From contig OZ001190.1 of the NCBI GenBank assembly GCA_963921355.3, positions 992,001 to 1,056,000 of the forward strand: DNA of 64,000 bases, given 5' to 3'. The number at the start of each line of letters is the position of its first letter. Position 1 is the first letter of the stretch. The translations under genes were made by a program, and so were the position numbers. This DNA comes from CAWUEZ02 sp963921355. Lineage in GTDB: Bacteria; Pseudomonadota; Alphaproteobacteria; Thalassobaculales; Thalassobaculaceae. A model generated the notes under the pieces. It made no database searches. It was not told the origin of the DNA and saw nothing but the letters and a program-made list of their open reading frames with translations. Positions 35,332 through 43,635 of this stretch are shown here, piece after piece.

Positions 35332-35691
35332 ATGACCCGTGAGGGCTATAACCGATTCTGCGCCTCCCTGACGGCGACCAGCCACGTCGTCCAGTGGGGA
35401 GGCTCCGACGTCTGGAAGGTCGGCGGCAAGGTCTTCGCGATCGCCGGATCCGGCAAGGACGGCGTCCTCTGGATCACATTCAAGGTGTCCCGGCTGTCCT
35501 TCGACATTCTGAAGGAGCAGCCCGGCCTGCGGCCGGCACCTTATCTGGCGTCGCGGGGGTTTTCCTGGATCCAGAACTACGCGTCGCCGGGTCTCGGCGA
35601 CGACGATCTCCAGGCCTATATCGCCGAATCCCATCACCTGGTCGCCCAGGGTCTCAGCGCCAGACGCCGAACTGAACTCGGACTCGGCTGA
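35332..35691 (+). CDS. MmcQ/YjbR family protein
   Basis: 119 residues. Recognisable MmcQ/YjbR features are WKVGGKVFAIAG, LWITFKVSRLSFDILKEQPGLRPAPYL and a short C-terminal helix with ESHHLVAQGL. This fold (CyaY-like) is often annotated as DNA-binding, but its biological role is not settled. It lies between the quinone reductase and the convergent rho gene, with a 29-bp gap to the rho stop codon. Confidence 0.85.
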   Translation: MTREGYNRFCASLTATSHVVQWGGSDVWKVGGKVFAIAGSGKDGVLWITFKVSRLSFDILKEQPGLRPAPYLASRGFSWIQNYASPGLGDDDLQAYIAESHHLVAQGLSARRRTELGLG

Positions 35692-35720
35692 GATCCCCCG
35701 AACGGCGCCCGGCCGGAACG

Positions 35721-36980
35721 TCAGGAGTTCATCGCGTCGAAGAAATCCGCATTGGTCTTGGAGTGCTTGAGCTTGTCGAGCAGGAACTCCATGCCGTCGA
35801 CCGTGCCCATCTGCATGAGGATTCGGCGCAGCACCCACATCTTGGATAGCGTGGCCTTGTCGACCAGCAGTTCCTCTTTCCGGGTACCGGACTTGGTGAT
35901 GTCGATGGACGGGAAGGTCCGCTTGTCGGCCAGCTTGCGGTCGAGAATGAGCTCCGAGTTACCGGTGCCCTTGAACTCCTCGAAGATGACCTCGTCCATG
36001 CGCGAGCCGGTGTCGATGAGCGCGGTCGCGATGATCGTCAGCGATCCGCCTTCCTCGATGTTCCGGGCGGCGCCGAAGAACCGCTTCGGCCGCTGCAGCG
36101 CGTTGGCATCGACACCACCGGTCAGGACCTTGCCCGAGGATGGCACCACCGTGTTGTAAGCGCGGGCCAGACGCGTGATGGAATCCAGCAGGATCACGAC
36201 ATCGCGTTTGTGCTCGACCAGCCGTTTCGCCTTCTCAATCACCATCTCGGTGACCTGCACGTGGCGCGACGCCGGCTCATCGAAGGTCGAGGAAATCACT
36301 TCGCCCTTCACCGAGCGATCCATGTCGGTGACTTCTTCCGGACGCTCGTCGATCAGCAAGACAATCAGGTAAACCTCTGGATTCCCTTCAGAAATCGCGT
36401 GCGCGATGTTCTGCAGCATCACCGTCTTACCGGTCCGGGGCGGCGCGACGATCAGCGCCCGCTGGCCCTTGCCAAGCGGCGAAATCAGATCGATGACCCG
36501 GGTCGTGTAGTCTTTGTTCTCGGGCTTGAACTCAGCCTCGAGGCTCAGCTTCTCGTCCGGATAAAGCGGCGTCAGGTTGTCGAAGTTGATGCGATGGCGG
36601 ACCGCCTCGGGATCTTCGAAGTTGATCTGGTTGACCTTGAGCAGCGCGAAATAGCGCTCGCCGTCCTTGGGCGCACGGATCTGGCCTTCGACCGTATCCC
36701 CGGTCCGCAGCCCGAACCGACGCACCTGGCTCGGCGAGACGTAGATGTCGTCCGGTCCCGGGAGATAATTCGACTCCGGCGCGCGCAGGAAACCGAATCC
36801 GTCGGGCAGGATTTCGAGGACGCCCTGGCCGAAGATCGGAACATCGTTGTCTGCCAACTGCTTAAGGATCGCGAACATCATGTCCTGCTTGCGCAGGGTG
36901 CTGGCGTTCTCGATCTCAAGTTCCTCGGCATAAGCGAGGAGATCGGCGGGGGTTTTAGATTTGAGTTCCTGAAGATTCAT
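35721..36980 (-). CDS. rho: Transcription termination factor Rho
   Basis: 419 residues. The hexameric RNA helicase releases transcripts at Rho-dependent terminators. The N-terminal helix-extended RNA-binding domain is followed by the cold-shock-like fold (GVLEILPDGFGFLRAPESNYLPGPDDIYVSPSQVRRFGLRTGD in order at about 54-95), the Walker A region ALIVAPPRTGKTVMLQ (about 175-190), the Walker B LIVLLIDERPEEV and the R loop SRMDEVIFEEFKGTGN. It is next to hemJ and hemE, as in many Alphaproteobacteria. Confidence 0.98.
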   Translation of the reverse strand: MNLQELKSKTPADLLAYAEELEIENASTLRKQDMMFAILKQLADNDVPIFGQGVLEILPDGFGFLRAPESNYLPGPDDIYVSPSQVRRFGLRTGDTVEGQIRAPKDGERYFALLKVNQINFEDPEAVRHRINFDNLTPLYPDEKLSLEAEFKPENKDYTTRVIDLISPLGKGQRALIVAPPRTGKTVMLQNIAHAISEGNPEVYLIVLLIDERPEEVTDMDRSVKGEVISSTFDEPASRHVQVTEMVIEKAKRLVEHKRDVVILLDSITRLARAYNTVVPSSGKVLTGGVDANALQRPKRFFGAARNIEEGGSLTIIATALIDTGSRMDEVIFEEFKGTGNSELILDRKLADKRTFPSIDITKSGTRKEELLVDKATLSKMWVLRRILMQMGTVDGMEFLLDKLKHSKTNADFFDAMNS

Positions 36981-37187
36981 TTCTAGCGAGTGGGTTCTAC
37001 GCGGGGGAAGGGTTCATGGAGTAAGCGTGGCGGCCACCGGGGCTTTCCGGAATGCTCGGACGAACGGAGGCTCGTCGGCAAAACACGCACATGTTCTGGG
37101 GAAGAGAAGATCGCTATCAGCAATCTGGCTCTGGCCTTACCCGAAGACGGGTCATTGTGTCAATCGGGGATCATCAAGCGGCTTCGA

Positions 37188-37619
37188 TCAGAAGGGCTTG
37201 AGGATCACCAGAAACACCACGAGCACCATGATCAGCGTGGGGACCTCGTTCGCCACCCGGTAATAGCGATGTCCATGCTGGTTCGCATCGCGCTCAAACT
37301 GCCGCCGCCAGCGCCCCATCACATAGTGGGCCGCCGTCATCACCAGGACGAGGAACAGCTTGGCGTGCATCCAGCCCTCACTCTTCCATTCCGGGGTCAG
37401 CCAGAGCATCCAGAGCCCGAAGATCCAGGTCGCCATCATCGCCGGGTTCATGATGGCCCGGTACAGCCGGCGCTCCATGGTCTTGAACGTCTCCGACGGC
37501 TCTCCCGCGGGATCGACGCTGGCGTGGTAGACGAAAAGCCGGGGCAGGTAGAGCAGGCCCGCCATCCACGCGATGACGCTGACGACGTGCAGCGCCTTGA
37601 CGATGCCGTACAGGTCCAC
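37188..37619 (-). CDS. hemJ: Protoporphyrinogen IX oxidase HemJ
   Basis: 143 residues, about four membrane helices. HemJ (formerly UPF0093) oxidises protoporphyrinogen IX in heme synthesis. It begins IVKALHVVSVIAWMAGLLYLPRLFVYH, with the conserved His near the first helix, and has a conserved Trp/Lys and Arg set in EWKSEGWMHAKLFLVLVM and GRWRRQFE. It starts with GTG 37619, two nt after the hemE stop, so both heme genes are translationally close. About 200 bp without a gene separate it from rho. Confidence 0.93.
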   Translation of the reverse strand: MDLYGIVKALHVVSVIAWMAGLLYLPRLFVYHASVDPAGEPSETFKTMERRLYRAIMNPAMMATWIFGLWMLWLTPEWKSEGWMHAKLFLVLVMTAAHYVMGRWRRQFERDANQHGHRYYRVANEVPTLIMVLVVFLVILKPF

Positions 37620-37621
37620 GG

Positions 37622-38644
37622 TCAGCCTTTCACCCGGCGAACCAGCTCCGCCACGTTCTCAGGCGGGGTCTGCGGCACGATCCCGTGGCCGAGATTGAAG
37701 ATGAAGGGCCCGGCCGACAACGCTTCGAGGATACGGTCGGTCTCGGCGCGCAGGGCGTCACCGCCTGCCACCAGCGCGATCGGATCGAGATTACCCTGGA
37801 CCGGGATTTCCGCCTGAAGGGCGCTGGCCATCGCAAGCGGGATGCCGCTGTCCAGCGCCAGTCCATCGACGCCCGTGCGCGCTGCATACGGCCGGGTCAT
37901 GGCGCCGGCACCGCGGGCGAACCCGATGATCTTGACGGTCGGGTGACGATCCCGCAGCCGTCGGACAATCTCGGCAGTGGGCTCGATCACGGCGCGTTCG
38001 AACACCGTCTCGGGTGCAGCACCGGCCCAGCTGTCGAACAGCTTCACCACCTGGGCGCCCGCCTGTACCTGATGGTCGAGGTACTCGACCGTGGCATCCA
38101 CCAGAAGTGCCATCAACCGTCCGAACGCGTCTGGGTCACCAAAGGCCAGTCGTTTCAGCGCGGCGTAGTCTTTGCTGCTGCCGCCCTCGACCATGTAGGA
38201 CGCGACTGTCCAGGGGCTCCCGGCGAACCCGATCAAGGTCTCCTCCTTGGGCAAGCTCTCGGCGAGCCGCGAGACGGTTTCGTAGACGTTTCCGATGCGC
38301 AGATTGAAAGCTTCGGCGTCGAAAGCCGAAAGATCGGTTGCCGCGTTCAACGGATCCAGAACCGGTCCCCGGCCCTCCTGGAACTCCAACCGACGGCCGA
38401 GGCCATAGGGCACCATCAGGATGTCGGAGAACAGGATCGCAGCGTCGAACCCGTAGCGCCGGATCGGCTGCAGGGTCACCTCGCAAGCAAGCTCCGGATT
38501 GAGGCAGAGATCGACAAAGGTGCCTGCCTGGGCGCGTGTCTCCCGATACTCCGGCAAATAGCGTCCGGCTTGCCGCATCAGCCAGATCGGCGGTCTCGAT
38601 GCCGTCTCTCCGTTCAGGGCGTTTACGAGCGCTAGGCTGGTCAT
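37622..38644 (-). CDS. hemE: Uroporphyrinogen decarboxylase
   Basis: 340 residues from ATG 38644, with GGAG 6 nt upstream. HemE converts uroporphyrinogen III to coproporphyrinogen III. The N-terminal signature PPIWLMRQAGRYLPEYRETR and the active-site FSDILMVPYGLG are present; QVVKLFDSWAGA and the C-terminal NLGHGIVPQTPPENV follow. Longer upstream frames exist but have no support. It faces ppsR across a 410-bp region that is the usual alphaproteobacterial origin position. Confidence 0.97.
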   Translation of the reverse strand: MTSLALVNALNGETASRPPIWLMRQAGRYLPEYRETRAQAGTFVDLCLNPELACEVTLQPIRRYGFDAAILFSDILMVPYGLGRRLEFQEGRGPVLDPLNAATDLSAFDAEAFNLRIGNVYETVSRLAESLPKEETLIGFAGSPWTVASYMVEGGSSKDYAALKRLAFGDPDAFGRLMALLVDATVEYLDHQVQAGAQVVKLFDSWAGAAPETVFERAVIEPTAEIVRRLRDRHPTVKIIGFARGAGAMTRPYAARTGVDGLALDSGIPLAMASALQAEIPVQGNLDPIALVAGGDALRAETDRILEALSAGPFIFNLGHGIVPQTPPENVAELVRRVKG

Positions 38645-39054
38645 CAATGTCTCCGTGCCGGCTAACCCACTCACCCATATCCTAGATTCTTTCTTTATAG
38701 AATAAGGGATGAAGTGGTTGGGCCATTGTAAACCGGGGATTATTGGTTCTCCACACCCTGTCCCCGAGTTTGCTCGATCACCGCTAATCCGGGCGGACAA
38801 TGGGGAGGAAACCGGTATAGGGTGCCGAAAGCGGCGCCTCGTCCGGCCTGTTCTGCGGATATGAAACCTGGGGAAATAGTGGATAGGTTTGAATCGCGAA
38901 GCCGGCGCCGGGCTGTCCAAGTGTGGGGGCAAGCCTATCCACGGTGCGCCAACCCGGTCGACAGATCCGGGCCGAACCGGGAAGAAATCTGGAGCCGGCG
39001 CCCAATCCACGATCCATGCCCAGGACGGCGGCTGTTGTCCCCACGAGATTGTGG
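38645..39054. other. Candidate replication origin at the hemE/ppsR junction
   Basis: This 410-bp gene-free stretch separates hemE (minus) and ppsR (plus). It is the position of the Caulobacter and Rickettsia origin. It contains an AT-rich part (about 38681-38750), a DnaA-box-like TTCTCCACA at 38747-38755 (8/9 to TTATCCACA), CTATCCACT on the minus strand at 38878-38886, CTATCCACG at 38935-38943, and TCATCCACA on the minus strand at 39050-39058, overlapping the ppsR start codon. None is a perfect box. Position and strand divergence are the main support; the box matches are modest. Confidence 0.5.
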
Positions 39055-39882
39055 ATGAAGGGCGGCGATCTTCTGCATCTCCACCTGGTTTCCGACGCCA
39101 CGGGGGAGACCAACCATCAGGTTGCGCGCGCCTGTCTCGTGCAATTCGATGGTACACGCGCCAAGGAGCATGTCTGGTCTCTGGTCCGGACCAACAGCTA
39201 TTTGGACAAGGTGATCGCGGGTCTGGAGACAAATCCCGGGCCCGTGCTGTTCACACTGGTGGATGCCGAATTGCGGTGCCGGCTGGAAGAGGCCTGCCGC
39301 CGGCTTGAGCTCCCCTGTATTCCAGTGCTCGATCCCGTGGTGACAGCACTGGCGGCGTTCATGGGCCGGGAGTCCGCGCCGCGGCCGGGCCGACAGCATG
39401 AGATGGATGCGGCCTATTTCCAGCGGATCGAGGCGATGGACTATACCCTCGCCCATGATGACGGACAGCTGGTGCACGACCTCGAAGACGCCGACATCGT
39501 CATCGTCGGGGTGTCGCGAACCTCGAAGACGCCGACATCGCTGTACCTCGCCAACCGAGGCTACAAGACGGCGAACATCCCGATTGTTCCCGACGTCCCG
39601 CTGCCCACGGAGCTGTTCGGTCTTAAGAGGCCCTTCGTGGTTGCTTTCACCACCGACCCCAACCGCCTGATACAGGTCCGCCGATATCGGGTGCTGATGC
39701 TCAAGCAACGCGAGGAGACCGACTATGTCGCGCTTGAACAGGTGCGCCGCGAGGTCTCCCAGGCGCGTCAGCTCTTCAACAAGAACGGCTGGCCGATCAT
39801 CGATGTGACCCGTCGGTCCATCGAGGAGACCGCGGCCTCGGTGCTGCAGCGGCTGGAGGATCGGGAGGCGGATCATGGCTGA
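39055..39882 (+). CDS. ppsR: Bifunctional kinase/pyrophosphorylase regulator of PEP synthase or PPDK
   Basis: 275 residues from ATG 39055. It belongs to DUF299 (PpsR/PDRP), which phosphorylates and dephosphorylates PPDK or PEP synthase using ADP and phosphate. Features: LHLHLVSDATGETNHQVARA at the start, the P-loop VGVSRTSKTPTSLYLANRG, and NPNRL-like TTDPNRLIQVRR. It is the gene called RP001-like or DUF299 beside the origin in Rickettsia and Caulobacter. It overlaps maf by 8 nt. Confidence 0.93.
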   Translation: MKGGDLLHLHLVSDATGETNHQVARACLVQFDGTRAKEHVWSLVRTNSYLDKVIAGLETNPGPVLFTLVDAELRCRLEEACRRLELPCIPVLDPVVTALAAFMGRESAPRPGRQHEMDAAYFQRIEAMDYTLAHDDGQLVHDLEDADIVIVGVSRTSKTPTSLYLANRGYKTANIPIVPDVPLPTELFGLKRPFVVAFTTDPNRLIQVRRYRVLMLKQREETDYVALEQVRREVSQARQLFNKNGWPIIDVTRRSIEETAASVLQRLEDREADHG

Positions 39883-40501
39883 TCCGTTGGCGGGCTCGGC
39901 GGCGCAGACCCCGATTGTGCTCGCATCCGGCAGCTGGTTCCGCGCTGAAATGCTCCGCAATGCCGGTCTTTCCTTCGAGATCGATATCCCGGGCATTGAT
40001 GAGGCGTCGGTGCGTGAGTCCCTCGGCGCCGAGGGGGCAAGTGCCGACGATGTCGCGGTGGCGCTCGCCGAGCTGAAAGCCGTGTCGGTTTCCCGACGTC
40101 ATCCGGAAGCGCTTGTGATCGGTTCTGACCAGATGCTCGACTGCAACGGCGTCTGGTTCGAGAAACCGGTCGATCGCGACCACGCCCGGGCGACCCTTGC
40201 CGCACTGTCCGGACGGGATCATCGCCTGGCCACCGGCGTCGTGGTTGCCCTGGCGGGCGCGCGGATCTGGCACACCCTCGACAGCGTGCGGATGCGCATG
40301 CGTCCGCTCAGCGAGGAGTTCATCGAGGGCTATCTGGAGACCATGGGCGACACGGTCTGCGAATCCGTCGGTGGCTACCAGTTGGAGGGCCTGGGCGGGC
40401 AGTTGTTCACCGCGGTCGACGGCGATTACTTCACGGTTCTGGGGCTGCCGTTGCTGCCTCTGCTCGAGTTTCTGCGGGTTCGAGGGGTATTGGCGCGGTG
40501 A
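39875..40501 (+). CDS. maf: Maf-type nucleoside triphosphate pyrophosphatase
   Basis: 208 residues. Maf removes pyrophosphate from non-canonical or m7G-type NTPs. It begins with the phosphate-binding PIVLASGSWFRAEMLRNAG, a variant of the usual LASxSPRRxELL, then VIGSDQMLDCNG, FEKPVDRDHAR, ESVGGYQLEGLG and LPLLPLLEFLR. The stop overlaps the coaE start (GTGA). In Caulobacter and Rhizobium aroE usually sits between maf and coaE; it is missing here. Confidence 0.9.
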   Translation: MADPLAGSAAQTPIVLASGSWFRAEMLRNAGLSFEIDIPGIDEASVRESLGAEGASADDVAVALAELKAVSVSRRHPEALVIGSDQMLDCNGVWFEKPVDRDHARATLAALSGRDHRLATGVVVALAGARIWHTLDSVRMRMRPLSEEFIEGYLETMGDTVCESVGGYQLEGLGGQLFTAVDGDYFTVLGLPLLPLLEFLRVRGVLAR

Positions 40502-41190
40502 CCGTGGTCATCGGGCTTACCGGGTCGATCGGCATGGGCAAGACCACGACCGCTGCGATGCTGCGGTTCCTGGGCGTGCCGATCCACGATGCCGACGCCC
40601 AAGTGCACGCCCTGATGGGCCGTGGCGGGCTGGCGGTCGGGCCGGTCAGCGCGGCATTTCCCGAAACGGTGCGCGACGGAGAGATCGATCGTGGTGCCCT
40701 CGGCGCCCGGGTGTTCACTGATGGCGCTTCCCTTCGCCGCCTGGAGGCGATCCTGCACCCGATGGTCGCCCAGCGTATCGGCCGGTTTCTCACCCGTTGC
40801 CGACGCCGGCGCGCGCCGGTCGTCGTCCTCGATGTGCCGCTGCTCCTCGAGGGGTCCGGTCATCGCCACTGTGATCTGGTCGCTGTGGTCAGCGCGCCGG
40901 CCTTCCTCCAGCGGCAGCGGGTTCTCGCCCGTCCCGGGATGACCGCCGATCGGCTCGACGCTATTCTGGCCAAGCAGATGCCGGACACCGAGAAGCGTTG
41001 CAGGGCCGATGTGGTCATCCCGACCGGTCTTGGCCGGGCGGTGGCGATGCGGCACGTCAGGCGACTGATCAACCGGGCACGCAGAGGAGACACCACCGGA
41101 TGCGGGAAATCGTGCTGGATACGGAGACGACGGGCCTGGACCCGGACACGGGCGACCGGATCGTCGAGATCGGCTGCATCGAGCTCGTGA
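40498..41190 (+). CDS. coaE: Dephospho-CoA kinase
   Basis: 230 residues from GTG 40498. CoaE adds the 3'-phosphate in the last step of CoA synthesis. The P-loop is GLTGSIGMGKTTTAAML; DADAQVHALM, VVVLDVPLLLEGSG and RADVVIPTGLGR are family marks. A normal CoaE would end near residue 200 (RLINRARRG). The frame continues 90 nt into dnaQ, so the last 30 residues (arginine- and serine-rich) come from the dnaQ reading frame's other phase. They may be a real extension or reflect a lost stop. Confidence 0.9.
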   Translation: MTVVIGLTGSIGMGKTTTAAMLRFLGVPIHDADAQVHALMGRGGLAVGPVSAAFPETVRDGEIDRGALGARVFTDGASLRRLEAILHPMVAQRIGRFLTRCRRRRAPVVVLDVPLLLEGSGHRHCDLVAVVSAPAFLQRQRVLARPGMTADRLDAILAKQMPDTEKRCRADVVIPTGLGRAVAMRHVRRLINRARRGDTTGCGKSCWIRRRRAWTRTRATGSSRSAASSS

Positions 41191-41813
41191 ATCACGTGCC
41201 ATCGGGCAACTCGCTTCACCAGTACATCAATCCGGAACGCGACATGCCCCAGGCCGCATTCGAGGTGCATGGGCTGTCGATCGACTTCCTGTCCCAGTAT
41301 CCCGTCTTCGCCGACATCGCCGATGATCTCCTCGACTTTCTCGGGGATGCCCGCCTGATCATCCATAACGCGGCATTTGACATGCGGTTTATCAACAAGG
41401 AACTGGAGCTCGTCGGACGGCCTGCCCTGCCGGCCGCCCGGGCTTTGGACACGGTGGCCATGGCGCGGCGCAAGTACCCGGGCGCCCTGGTCAGTCTCGA
41501 CGCTCTGTGCCGCCGTTTCGAGATCGACAACGGTCATCGATCGCTCCACGGCGCGCTCCTCGATGCCGACCTCCTGGCGTCGGTCTACCTGGAACTGATC
41601 GGCGGTCGTCAGCCTGAGCTCGTGCCAAGCGAGGACAGTGCCGGGCCGGCCGCCGGTCAGGCACCGGGATTGGCCGCGGACAACGCGGTCTCCCGACCGT
41701 ACAGGGCGCCCAGAGCGCATGCGGCGACGACCGAGGAACTGGCCGCCCACCGGGAGTTTCTCACCAAGATCAAAGACCCGATCTGGGCGGCGGGCTCCAG
41801 CGGCACCGGCTGA
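41100..41813 (+). CDS. dnaQ: DNA polymerase III epsilon subunit (3'-5' proofreading exonuclease)
   Basis: 237 residues from ATG 41100. The three exonuclease motifs are visible: EIVLDTETTGLDP (ExoI), HNAAFDMRFINKEL (ExoII) and HGALLDADLLASVY (ExoIII, DEDDh with H just before). It supplies proofreading for the replicative polymerase. The C-terminal extension (about residues 180-237) is proline/alanine-rich and ends in a helix that probably binds the alpha subunit. It overlaps coaE by 91 nt. secB follows on the opposite strand. Confidence 0.96.
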   Translation: MREIVLDTETTGLDPDTGDRIVEIGCIELVNHVPSGNSLHQYINPERDMPQAAFEVHGLSIDFLSQYPVFADIADDLLDFLGDARLIIHNAAFDMRFINKELELVGRPALPAARALDTVAMARRKYPGALVSLDALCRRFEIDNGHRSLHGALLDADLLASVYLELIGGRQPELVPSEDSAGPAAGQAPGLAADNAVSRPYRAPRAHAATTEELAAHREFLTKIKDPIWAAGSSGTG

Positions 41814-41839
41814 ACCGGCGCCCGACCAGGCTCGGCCGG

Positions 41840-42328
41840 TCAGACGGTGGCGGCCGGCGCCCCGCTCTCGACGCTTTGCCGGTACATCGAAACGAAATCC
41901 ACAGGCTGGATCAGCAGCGGCGGGAATCCGCCATCGCGGGTGGCGTCGGCGATAATCGCCCGGGCAAACGGGAACAGCAGACGCGGGCATTCGATCAGCA
42001 GCATCGCACGAAGTGCCGTGTCATCCGGCGCCGCCAGGATGAACAGCCCGCCATAGGTCAGCTCGGCGATGAACATCGGTTCATCCCCGCTGCTGGCGTT
42101 CGCGGCAATCTTCAGAACGACCTCGTAAACCTCTTCGTCCTTGGCCATCTTGGTGGCCTGAACGTCCACGTTGACGTCGATCCGGGGCGCTTCGGACTGC
42201 GGACGCAGGCTATTCGGTGCGCGCGGATTCTCAAACGAGAAGTCCTTGATGTACTGCGCCGTGATCTGGATCGGCGCGGCCGCGCTGGTCTGAGCGTCGG
42301 CGCTCTCGTGCGTAATGGTGTCTGACAT
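41840..42328 (-). CDS. secB: Protein-export chaperone SecB
   Basis: 162 residues. SecB holds preproteins unfolded for SecA. Family features: ITAQYIKDFSFENPRAPNSL near the N-terminus, VDVNVDVQATKM, and the C-terminal PRLLFPFARAIIADATRDGGFPPLLIQPVDF. The length and the order dnaQ-secB next to FxsA and Tim44-like genes are standard for Alphaproteobacteria. It converges with dnaQ at a distance of 26 bp. Confidence 0.97.
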   Translation of the reverse strand: MSDTITHESADAQTSAAAPIQITAQYIKDFSFENPRAPNSLRPQSEAPRIDVNVDVQATKMAKDEEVYEVVLKIAANASSGDEPMFIAELTYGGLFILAAPDDTALRAMLLIECPRLLFPFARAIIADATRDGGFPPLLIQPVDFVSMYRQSVESGAPAATV

Positions 42329-42382
42329 GAGGTCTCTTGGGTCCGCTCTGTCGGGTCGCTGGGTTCAGCTGGGCGGCGTTCG

Positions 42383-42940
42383 CTAGCACGACCGGGGGGT
42401 GTGAACAATAGACGCGGGCTCCGCCGCACCCAGCGCCACCACGGTCCCGTTGTCCACCGTGTGTCCGGTCAGACCGCGGATGAAGCCCCAATGGCTGACA
42501 AAGACCGTCTCTCCCCACCCGGCGGTTCTCTCAAGTTTGGTGGCGAAAGCCCGGCAGCGTGCGTCGAGGTCGTCCTTGCTCTCGCCGTTCTCCGGCCACC
42601 AGCGCTCCGGCAGGTCGCCGAAGTCGATGCCGGGCCAGTCATCGCGGAGCTGGGAGAGCGGTGAGCCGATGTCACAGATGAACCAGCAGCGTTCCCGGAT
42701 CAGCGGCTCGATCTCGATCGTAACGCCCAGTCGAGCGGCGACGGCCGCCGCCGTCTGCAGGGCACGGCGATACGGGCTGGCGACAACCCGCCGGATCGAC
42801 AGCCCCGCCAGGTGGTCGGCCGCCTCCTCGGCCTGGGCATGGCCAAGCGCCGTCAGCGCCGGATCCTCGATGCCGGGGTCGACCCTGGTCTTGGAGAAAT
42901 GCACGTTGAACTCGCTCTGCCCGTGACGCAGCAGGTACAT
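42383..42940 (-). CDS. Histidine phosphatase (phosphoglycerate mutase) family protein
   Basis: 185 residues. The phosphohistidine signature LLRHGQSEFN is at the very start, with further catalytic residues in SPYRRALQTA (Arg) and a later His in FVSHWGFIRGLTGH. The family covers phosphatases and mutases acting on many small phosphoesters and phosphoproteins; SixA-like or cobalamin-phosphatase roles cannot be told apart here. It lies between secB and the FxsA gene, all on the minus strand. Confidence 0.88.
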   Translation of the reverse strand: MYLLRHGQSEFNVHFSKTRVDPGIEDPALTALGHAQAEEAADHLAGLSIRRVVASPYRRALQTAAAVAARLGVTIEIEPLIRERCWFICDIGSPLSQLRDDWPGIDFGDLPERWWPENGESKDDLDARCRAFATKLERTAGWGETVFVSHWGFIRGLTGHTVDNGTVVALGAAEPASIVHTPRSC

Positions 42941-42952
42941 CGCCAGGACTCC

Positions 42953-43495
42953 TCAGCTCTCCCGCGTCGTGCGGTGCTTATCATCGATCCGGGCTCGGTC
43001 GGAGGCCGGTGGCTCCGCGCTCGCCGGCCCATCCCCGTCCCCGGCTGTCAGATCCTCGTATTCGCCGTCGATCTCGCCAGCGCCGGGCCGTTGCGGCGAT
43101 CTGCCGCGCAGACCGCCCAGGTCGACGAACACCCCGCCCTGCGCCCGGGCGGCTCCGAGCAACCGGCCGGCCAGCGCGCGGCGCACGGGCGGAATGAACA
43201 GAACCAGTCCCAGAAGGTCGGTCGCAAAGCCCGGCACCAGAAGCAGAAGCCCGGCAAGCAGCAGGCCGAAGCCTGACAGCAACTCGCCCACGGGCATTTC
43301 ATCCCGGGCCAGCGACCCCTGAACCCGGCGCAGGGTGGCAAGGCCCTGGACCCGGAACAGGAGGGTCCCGATCACGGCGGTGGTGATGATCAGTGCGATG
43401 GTCGCCGGCGCCCCGATTTCAGCGCCGATTTCGATCATCAGCCAGATTTCGGCGACCGGGACTCCGATCAGGACAAATAGGATCAGGAAGCCCAT
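42953..43495 (-). CDS. fxsA: FxsA family membrane protein
   Basis: 180 residues. Three to four membrane helices in the first 110 residues: GFLILFVLIGVPVAEIWLMI, GAPATIALIITTAVIGTLL, LLSGFGLLLAGLLLLVPGF. The FxsA signature GFATDLLGLVLFIPPVRR follows. The tail is acidic and soluble. FxsA relieves F-exclusion of T7 phage when overproduced in E. coli; its normal role is unknown. The histidine phosphatase gene follows after 12 nt. Confidence 0.9.
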   Translation of the reverse strand: MGFLILFVLIGVPVAEIWLMIEIGAEIGAPATIALIITTAVIGTLLFRVQGLATLRRVQGSLARDEMPVGELLSGFGLLLAGLLLLVPGFATDLLGLVLFIPPVRRALAGRLLGAARAQGGVFVDLGGLRGRSPQRPGAGEIDGEYEDLTAGDGDGPASAEPPASDRARIDDKHRTTRES

Positions 43496-43635
43496 GCTTG
43501 CTCTTCGGAATTCGAGGGCCTATCTACTCGGCACATCCGAATATTGGTTCGGAGCCCCGTCGAGACCAGCCGGTCACGCGGGGCGGCACTCTAGACGCGA
43601 GGGTGCGCTTCGGTCCACCCGAGGGCGCGACAGGC

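Noticed and set aside
36981..37187. Regulatory leader or small gene upstream of rho
   Set aside because: About 200 bp, without a convincing frame, hairpin or promoter that I can support.
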